Source: Cognatundibacterium squillarum
GTDB taxonomy: Bacteria; Pseudomonadota; Gammaproteobacteria; Burkholderiales; Burkholderiaceae_D
Reading direction: 5' to 3'
Assembly: GCF_014652435.1 (NCBI RefSeq)
Contig: NZ_BMYU01000003.1
Span: 62,001-126,000 of the forward strand
DNA: 64,000 nucleotides
A model generated the notes under the pieces. That model was not told the origin of the DNA. It worked only from the letters and a program-made list of their open reading frames with translations, and ran no database searches. Positions 60,017 through 64,000 of the stretch are shown here, in pieces (within the stretch, counting starts at the first letter, position 1; every line of letters begins with the position of its first letter). Both the position numbers and the translations under genes were made by a program.

Positions 60017-60111
60017 TGTGCAAGTATCGTCATCTGACATTTTGTGAGGCCCGGACTTTCTGCCGACGACCGCCGGATCGCTGTGCTGAACACCGCATTT
60101 GGGGCATTTTC
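60017..60111 (+). repeat. Copy 6 of the dispersed 65-bp-period repeat
   Basis: TGTGCAAG at 60017 and TGTGCTGA at 60082, 65 bp apart, with the intact core CCCGGACTTTCTGCCGACGA. It lies in the 520-bp gap (59773-60292) between the DUF962 and slmA genes. Apart from this repeat and the slmA terminator I see nothing else in the gap. Confidence 0.92.
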
Positions 60112-60189
60112 GGGCAATTTCAGGCGTTTTTGAGCGGCTTCAGCGCCACCCGCAGCGCAACGTTGCAGAGTGCTGCGTCCGCTGCAATG

Positions 60190-60227
60190 AAAAAAGCACC
60201 GCAACTAAACTCAGTGGCGGTGCTTTT
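60190..60227 (-). terminator. Terminator of slmA
   Basis: AAAAGCACCGC and GCGGTGCTTTT pair; on the minus strand the stem is followed by T6. It lies 66 bp past the slmA stop. Confidence 0.88.
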
Positions 60228-60292
60228 CTGACTGATTGGTGAGCGGGATAACAGCGTCGTCAGCGCTGCCGCTTACTGCACAGTGATAAAAA

Positions 60293-60868
60293 TCAGTGCA
60301 GCAGTAAAGCGATCTGCAGTGCGGCATCGTCTGCCACAGGATACTGGAAACCGGTTTTGGCAAAACGCAGCCAGCGGCCCAGTACCAGATTGCACAGGGC
60401 GGAAGAACGGGCGGAAACTTCGGATTCCTGCAACTGCCCCTGCGATGCAGCGATACGCAGCGCCTGGCGGAAAGCCATTTCGATGCGTTCGGCGAACTGG
60501 TTCATTCTGGCTTGCAGACGCTCATCTTCATTTACCAGCACATCACCGGTCAGTACCCGGGTCATGCCACGGTTTTTGTCGGCAAAATTCAGCAGCATGG
60601 CGGCAATCGCCTGCGCCTGCATCACGCCGTTTTCCTGCTGCTCAGTAATCTGGTTGATCAGCCCGAACACGGTCGATTCGATAAATTCAATCAGGCCTTC
60701 GAACATCTGGGCCTTGCTCGCGAAATGGCGGTATAAAGCGGCTTCAGACACTTCCACGCGGGCCGCTAAGGCAGCGGTGGTGATCTTCTCGCCTTTGGGA
60801 TTTTCCAGCATTGCTGCAAGCGTTTGCAGAATCTGCAGTTTACGCTCGCCGGGTTTGGTACTCGCCAT
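60293..60868 (-). CDS. slmA: Nucleoid occlusion factor SlmA (TetR family)
   Basis: SlmA binds sites across the chromosome and antagonises FtsZ so that division avoids the nucleoid. From the ATG at 60868 the protein (191 residues) reads 'MASTKPGERKLQILQTLAAM', with a TetR helix-turn-helix 'ITTAALAARVEVSEAALYRHFASKAQMFE'-type segment, then 'LIEFIESTVFGLINQI' and 'NRGMTRVLTGDVLVNEDERL', characteristic of SlmA rather than a drug-pump repressor. The frame continues upstream to 60991 without support. In betaproteobacteria slmA often lies near argB and a HAD nucleotidase, as here. Confidence 0.88.
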   Translation of the reverse strand: MASTKPGERKLQILQTLAAMLENPKGEKITTAALAARVEVSEAALYRHFASKAQMFEGLIEFIESTVFGLINQITEQQENGVMQAQAIAAMLLNFADKNRGMTRVLTGDVLVNEDERLQARMNQFAERIEMAFRQALRIAASQGQLQESEVSARSSALCNLVLGRWLRFAKTGFQYPVADDAALQIALLLH

Positions 60869-61010
60869 GTTTTTGCTTCGTAAGAGGTGATACAGAAAAA
60901 GAGGAAGGCCACCGGCTTTCCTGCGCCGGAAACCAGCGCTGCGGGGTGAGATTCTATGTGAAACCCGCCATTCCTGTGAAGCAATCTGCAAGGATTTGTG
61001 GAGAGAAACA

Positions 61011-61051
61011 CAAAAACAGACCCGGGACTGCCAGCGCAGGCCCGGGTCTGT
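61011..61051 (-). terminator. Terminator of the PhnD-like gene
   Basis: ACAGACCCGGG and CCCGGGTCTGT form an 11-bp perfect stem; read leftwards it is followed by T5. It starts 22 bp past the stop. Confidence 0.92.
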
Positions 61052-61072
61052 CTCTATTCATACCGCTGCAGA

Positions 61073-61912
61073 TTATTTACCGAGATAGCGCTTGTAGGCA
61101 TCCAGATACATTTGCGCATTCACATCCTGCACGCTCTGAATACGCAGCGATTGCAGTGTGGATTTCTGTTCCGGATTGTTCATCATAGCCTGCATAGCAA
61201 CACGCAGCTGATCACGCACTTCGTCCGGCACTTTTTTGCTGGCCAGCACAACCCACGGTGCTTTCTTTTCACTTTCAGCCAGTACGATGTAACCGGCTGT
61301 ACCCATTTTCGGTGTCACTGTCGCATCCGACTTCACCACACCCACGTCCGCCAGTTTGTTTTCCAGTGCGAATGGAATCGTAGCCTGCAGTTTCACGTTG
61401 TAGACCGTCATCTGGTCAGGACGCACGCCCATTTGTTCCAGCATACGCATCGCATCATGCGCCGTTTCGCTGTCTGCCGGTGGCATCGCAAAGCGCAGTT
61501 TTTTCAGTTCTTCCGGCGATTTCAGTGCGCGCTTCAGGTTCGCATTGCCCATCATCAGCACTTGTGTTTTGGTGCCGGATTCCAGACCGACGACCGGCAC
61601 AAAACCCAGGCTCTGAATCGCCATACCGGCGACAGAATTCGGACGTACCAGAAAAATATCGCCCTGACGCATCGGTTCAGGATCGAACTGGCGCAGCGGC
61701 GACAAACCCACCACCTGCACTTCACGTTTCAGATAAGCGCTCAGCTGGTTCGCCAGCGGCTGGTATTTTTTGGTGCTGTAGTCAGCTTCACCGCTACTGG
61801 AAGTACCTTCCTGCACGATCAGACGCAACGCAGGCGCAGCAGCAACGGTGGAAGAAAACAGGGCAGCGGCAAGTAACAGGCAACACGAAAGCAACAGACG
61901 TAATTTCATCAT
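61073..61912 (-). CDS. PhnD/SsuA-type phosphate/phosphonate substrate-binding protein
   Basis: A 279-residue periplasmic protein. Signal peptide 'MKLRLLLSCCLLLAAALFSS' with cleavage near AAAPAL. The mature part has 'YQPLANQLSAYLKREVQVVG', 'GDIFLVRPNSVAGMAIQSLG', 'ADSETAHDAMRMLEQMGVRP' and 'NKLADVGVVKSDATVTPKM', the order expected of PhnD-like (SBP family 12) proteins. No permease or ATPase is adjacent, and no phn genes lie near it, so the ligand is unknown; relatives bind phosphate, phosphonates or other oxyanions. It separates slmA from the HAD-argB pair. Confidence 0.82.
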   Translation of the reverse strand: MMKLRLLLSCCLLLAAALFSSTVAAAPALRLIVQEGTSSSGEADYSTKKYQPLANQLSAYLKREVQVVGLSPLRQFDPEPMRQGDIFLVRPNSVAGMAIQSLGFVPVVGLESGTKTQVLMMGNANLKRALKSPEELKKLRFAMPPADSETAHDAMRMLEQMGVRPDQMTVYNVKLQATIPFALENKLADVGVVKSDATVTPKMGTAGYIVLAESEKKAPWVVLASKKVPDEVRDQLRVAMQAMMNNPEQKSTLQSLRIQSVQDVNAQMYLDAYKRYLGK

Positions 61913-62144
61913 AGGTCTCAGAATCAGATTGAATTGTAAAAACGATGCGCCCCGCTCAAAGGGGGGCTTTGGGCGATCCTCTGGGATCTGCTGGATCAGG
62001 ACAGCCGGTGGCGAGGGAACATGCCGTCAAACCACGCGGTTTTCAGAAGCTATTTCCATAAGGAAATGAATCAGGCGGAATTCTACGCAAATTGTCGTTT
62101 TTATGCAAACCAAATTCGAAATAATTCGTTAAAAAGCTTGACTT

Positions 62145-62864
62145 TTACAAATTGCCAATGATTTTTCTGTAATTACTTAACCGTCTGATATCGTGTACTG
62201 CCACATCCACGCAGGTGGCGGAACGTACGCGACCATCCGGTTTGCGGCCGCTGGCGGGAATGTAATGACGCAGCAACACCGTGCGGATACCCAGTTTGCG
62301 GGCCGCACGCAGATTATCGACACTGTCTTCCACCAGCACGCAATCGCGGGCGCGCAAGCGTTCACGGGCAAGGAAATGGCGCAGGAAGCGCACGGAGGGC
62401 TTGGGTTGCAACTGGCGGTGCACCCGCATCTGCTCGACCGGCACATGCGCATCGAAATGGGTATGCAAACGCAAATGGCGCAGAACTTTACCGGCGTAAC
62501 CGGCAGGGGCATTGGTCAGTAAGATTTTTTTGCCGGGCAACTGGCGCAAACGGCGGCGCAGGCCGCGCTCGGCACGGATCATGGATGTCAGGCCATCGAT
62601 ATCATGTGCAGCCTGCAAAAAATGTTCGGCATCCACGCCGTGATGGCGCACCATGCCCAGCATGGTCACGCCGTACTTCAGATAGTATTCCAGCCGCACC
62701 CGGTTCACGGTCTCGGCATCGGCCGGGCCGTGATCATCGCCCAGTACACGGGCGATGTAGGCATTCATCAGACGGTTAATTTCCGGGAAAATCGCATGCG
62801 ACGCATGGTGCAGCGTGTTATCCAGATCGAACAGCCAGACGCGGCGGGAGCGGGAAGCTGCCAT
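62145..62864 (-). CDS. HAD-family pyrimidine 5'-nucleotidase
   Basis: A 239-residue HAD hydrolase. Motif I 'RVWLFDLDNTLHHASHAIFP' (nucleophile and acid Asp pair DLD), motif II Thr in 'KKILLTNAPAGYAGKVLRHL', the Lys region 'LQPKPSVRFLRHFL' and motif III 'DCVLVEDSVDNLRAARKLGI' are all present. The 'FDLDNTL.....IFP.IN..M..Y(I/V)' opening is that of the pyrimidine 5'-nucleotidase group (SDT1/PynA-like). It dephosphorylates nucleotide monophosphates in the cytosol. It follows argB by 42 bp on the same strand, as in other betaproteobacteria. Confidence 0.9.
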   Translation of the reverse strand: MAASRSRRVWLFDLDNTLHHASHAIFPEINRLMNAYIARVLGDDHGPADAETVNRVRLEYYLKYGVTMLGMVRHHGVDAEHFLQAAHDIDGLTSMIRAERGLRRRLRQLPGKKILLTNAPAGYAGKVLRHLRLHTHFDAHVPVEQMRVHRQLQPKPSVRFLRHFLARERLRARDCVLVEDSVDNLRAARKLGIRTVLLRHYIPASGRKPDGRVRSATCVDVAVHDIRRLSNYRKIIGNL

Positions 62865-62906
62865 CAGACAGCACTCCCGAGGTGATGATCTGTCATGCAG
62901 TACAGA

Positions 62907-63827
62907 TCAGTGGCTGCGGATCATGGTACCGAACGCTTGCTCGGTCAACACTTCCAGCAACAGCGAGTGCTCGATACGACCATCGATAATATGCACGGTG
63001 TTCACGCCGGATTTCGCTGCATCCAGTGCGGAAGAAATTTTCGGCAGCATACCGCCGGAAATGGTGCCGTCCGCGAACATTTCATCAATTTCACGCGCTG
63101 TCAGATCAGTCACCAGATTACCCTGTTTATCCAGTACACCCGGAATATTGGTCATCATGATCAGCTTTTCTGCTTTCAGGATTTCCGCAATCTTACCGGC
63201 CACCAGATCAGCATTAATGTTGTAAGCCTGACCATCTTCACCAAAGCCGATAGGCGAAATAATCGGGATGAAAGCGTCGTCCTGCAGCGCTTTTACCACA
63301 GCCGGATTAATCGCTTCGATTTCACCGACGTAACCGATATCCAGCATCTGACCCGGGTTTTCACGGTCCGGCATCAGCATTTTGCGGGCACGGATCAGAC
63401 CACCGTCTTTACCGGTCAGACCCACTGCCTGACCACCGTAGTGGTTAATCAGCATCACGATATCCTGCTGCACTTCACCGCCGAGCACCCATTCCACCAC
63501 TTCCATGGTTTCTTCGTCGGTGATACGCATACCCTGAATAAAATTGCCCTGTTTGCCCATTTTTTTGAGCGCATTGTCGATTTGCGGACCGCCGCCGTGC
63601 ACGACGACCGGGTTCATACCGACCAGTTTGAGCAGAATCACATCGCGTGCGAAGCCGTGTTTCAGACGTTCTTCTGTCATCGCATTCCCACCGTATTTCA
63701 CGACGATAGTTTTGCCGTGGAACTTACGGATGTATGGCAGCGCCTGCGCCAGAATTTCCGCTTTAATAAATGGCTCGACGCCGTCCAGATTGTCCGTCTC
63801 TGCCGCGTGCGCTTGTTTTTCGCTCAT
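62907..63827 (-). CDS. argB: Acetylglutamate kinase ArgB
   Basis: Phosphorylates N-acetylglutamate, the second step of arginine synthesis. The protein (306 residues) has '[20 protein letters not shown]' (ATP loop), '[20 protein letters not shown]' (acetylglutamate binding), '[15 protein letters not shown]' and '[20 protein letters not shown]', all canonical. The N-terminal extension and the '[11 protein letters not shown]' start fit the arginine-sensitive hexameric type. AGGAAGCC precedes the ATG. Divergent from the sigma-factor gene at the right edge. Confidence 0.97.
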   Translation of the reverse strand: MSEKQAHAAETDNLDGVEPFIKAEILAQALPYIRKFHGKTIVVKYGGNAMTEERLKHGFARDVILLKLVGMNPVVVHGGGPQIDNALKKMGKQGNFIQGMRITDEETMEVVEWVLGGEVQQDIVMLINHYGGQAVGLTGKDGGLIRARKMLMPDRENPGQMLDIGYVGEIEAINPAVVKALQDDAFIPIISPIGFGEDGQAYNINADLVAGKIAEILKAEKLIMMTNIPGVLDKQGNLVTDLTAREIDEMFADGTISGGMLPKISSALDAAKSGVNTVHIIDGRIEHSLLLEVLTEQAFGTMIRSH

Positions 63828-63927
63828 AATGAGGGCTTCCTGTAATCAAAAAGAAGGAAAAATGTGTGTTGTGCCGGATTTTACCCCGAAACTTTACGAT
63901 TTCCCGTCTTGAAGAAAGCCTGTCCGC

Positions 63928-64000
63928 ATGAATCTTTTTGCTGAATTGGAAAACCTGCGCCCCGCCCTGCTGCGTTTTGCCTTTTTGCAATTGCGCCAGC
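63928..64000 (+). CDS. ECF sigma factor, N-terminal fragment
   Basis: An ATG at 63928 opens a frame to the window edge: 24 residues reading 'MNLFAELENLRPALLRFAFL' then 'QLRQ'. This resembles the first helix of extracytoplasmic-function sigma-70 factors ('...L...RPALLRFA..QLR'), and an ECF sigma gene next to argB is common in Oxalobacteraceae, by my recollection. Only region 2.1 is visible, so the call is tentative. Divergent from argB with a 100-bp gap. Confidence 0.5.
   Translation, partial: MNLFAELENLRPALLRFAFLQLRQ

Noticed and set aside
62895-63845. 316-codon open frame opposite argB
   Set aside because: Shadow covering almost exactly the argB gene; no supporting motif.
1-64000. CRISPR arrays, tRNA/rRNA genes, toxin-antitoxin pairs, prophage or defence islands
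   Set aside because: Looked for repeats with regular spacers, cloverleaf-like segments and phage or defence gene families and found none; the 65-bp-period repeat has only one and a half units per site and no spacers.

Overview
The window reads as ordinary chromosome of a Gram-negative betaproteobacterium, most likely order Burkholderiales and probably family Oxalobacteraceae. This placement is inferred from conserved gene blocks (dapF-DUF484-xerC; COG0523 GTPase-dksA-STAS protein-hslVU; rhodanese-grxC-secB...gpsA; gpmA-envC-ctpA-moeB; slmA...HAD nucleotidase-argB) and from protein style, not from a 16S gene. Base composition is moderately GC-rich and fairly even. I see no rRNA or tRNA gene, CRISPR array, prophage, intact insertion sequence or recognisable defence island.

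Layout. 1-3.8 kb: the end of a polysaccharide-type locus (C-terminus of a GH2 beta-mannosidase-like enzyme, a double alpha/beta hydrolase, a Wzx-like flippase). 3.9-6.9 kb: queC, then a metallophosphoesterase coupled to a Ser/Thr kinase fused to a universal stress domain. 7-13.8 kb: two solute-binding proteins, an orphan phosphonate pair (phnM and a DUF1045 2H-phosphoesterase), an alpha/beta hydrolase, a DUF2726 protein and an RcnB/CigR-like secreted protein. 13.8-28 kb: acyl-CoA and amino-acid catabolism (CoA transferases, indolepyruvate ferredoxin oxidoreductase), a scramblase-like protein, a GST, a 273-bp MITE-like element, a peptide transporter and a chemoreceptor. 28-36.7 kb: two tandem outer-membrane beta-barrel proteins, dapF-DUF484-xerC, a TfoX C-terminal-domain protein, an S41 peptidase and PhoX.

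36.7-41.8 kb is a zinc-homeostasis block: a Fur/Zur-type regulator, a His-rich COG0523 GTPase, a DksA that keeps only one of four zinc-finger cysteines, a small DUF2946-like membrane protein and a ZnuD-like TonB receptor. The same 17-bp palindrome (TTGCAAC-N3-GTTGCAA) lies in front of both transcription units. 42-46.7 kb: a two-STAS-domain protein, hslVU behind a near-consensus heat-shock promoter, and free methionine sulfoxide reductase. 46.7-55.8 kb: gpsA, an SH3 protein, secB, grxC, rhodanese, gpmA, envC, ctpA, a MoeB/ThiF protein, a GST and a spermidine-synthase-like protein. 55.8-64 kb: fused pabBC, a degenerate GGDEF protein, an Mpo1-like DUF962 protein, slmA, a PhnD-like binding protein, a HAD nucleotidase, argB and the start of an ECF sigma factor.

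The most unusual signal is a dispersed intergenic repeat. Six copies, four in + and two in - orientation, each consist of one 65-bp unit followed by about half of a second, with the repeat period exactly 65 bp in every copy. I do not recognise the family.
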